The notes under the pieces are model-generated. The model saw nothing but the letters and a program-made list of their open reading frames with translations, had not been told where the DNA came from and did not search any database. Below, in pieces: positions 12,237 to 12,270 of a stretch of DNA of 12,270 nucleotides. A program made the position numbers and the translations under genes. This DNA is from Planococcaceae bacterium UBA3370 (GTDB lineage: Bacteria; Bacillota; Bacilli; Bacillales_A; Planococcaceae), in NCBI GenBank assembly GCA_002360295.1, contig DEQI01000207.1, forward strand, positions 506 to 12,775, written 5' to 3'. Each line of letters begins with the position of its first letter. The stretch's first letter is position 1.

Positions 12237-12270
12237 ATAGCTGCTGTCTGTATTACAGGCGGCAGCTATT
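12237..12270 (+). terminator. Probable terminator hairpin at window edge
   Basis: ATAGCTGCTGTCTGT (12237-12251) pairs with the stretch 12255-12269 over 15 bp, including two G-U, with a 3-nt loop. The window ends two T into the expected T-run, so termination is likely but not proven. Confidence 0.6.

Noticed and set aside
1..12270. CRISPR arrays, tRNA/rRNA genes, known riboswitches, toxin-antitoxin or phage-defence cassettes
   Set aside because: No regularly spaced repeats, cloverleaf or rRNA-like stretches, T-box or other riboswitch signatures, or defence-gene motifs were seen on either strand.

Overview
The window looks like a chromosomal segment of a low-GC Gram-positive spore-former, most likely Bacillaceae or a Lysinibacillus-like relative. 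The evidence is the AT-rich sequence, strong AGGAGG-type ribosome binding sites, use of GTG and TTG starts, a YtrA-type GntR/ABC operon, the CVCDF-type ArsR, and a structured intergenic repeat of a type I recall from many Bacillaceae genomes. No rRNA, tRNA, CRISPR array, prophage or intact insertion sequence was seen.

Layout. (1) 1-2837: the end of a GntR-type regulator, an ABC ATPase, a six-helix permease and a membrane-anchored extracytoplasmic protein, all forward and tightly coupled by 4-bp overlaps, closed by a perfect hairpin terminator. (2) 3260-4276: a monocistronic zinc alcohol dehydrogenase (AdhP/ADH-T type) with its own terminator, converging on (3) 4357-5064 (minus), a class I SAM-dependent methyltransferase. 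(4) 5065-5716: a 650-bp gene-free stretch. It holds a nested repeat block (a 136-bp foldable element inside a possible 260-bp MITE with a 9-bp direct repeat) and then the ars promoter with a 12-8-12 perfect palindromic operator. (5) 5747-7126: a minimal arsenite-resistance operon, arsR-acr3. (6) 7554-9166: small genes of unknown role (a three-helix membrane protein, a single-span protein, a 59-residue protein) around an AAC(6')-like GNAT acetyltransferase. (7) 9517-11535: an AraC-family regulator with an AraC_N domain, divergent from an aldo/keto reductase. Between them lies the 12-codon stub of what was probably an NAD(P)-binding oxidoreductase gene. (8) 11926-12165: a small Cys-rich zinc-ribbon-like protein behind a consensus -10 inside a palindromic region.

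How the genes fit. The ABC block is a ligand-responsive export or envelope-stress type module under its own GntR regulator. The arsR-acr3 pair is a complete sensor plus pump for As(III)/Sb(III), without arsC. The AraC/AKR pair resembles in layout the YqhC-DkgA aldehyde-response arrangement of enterobacteria, and with the alcohol dehydrogenase it points to carbonyl detoxification, which is inference. I found no convincing wholly new multi-gene system. The best second-look items are the nested repeat/MITE block, the gutted oxidoreductase between araC and the AKR gene, the three-site ars operator, the two genes sharing an identical SD-embedded GTG start region, and the uncharacterised small genes.
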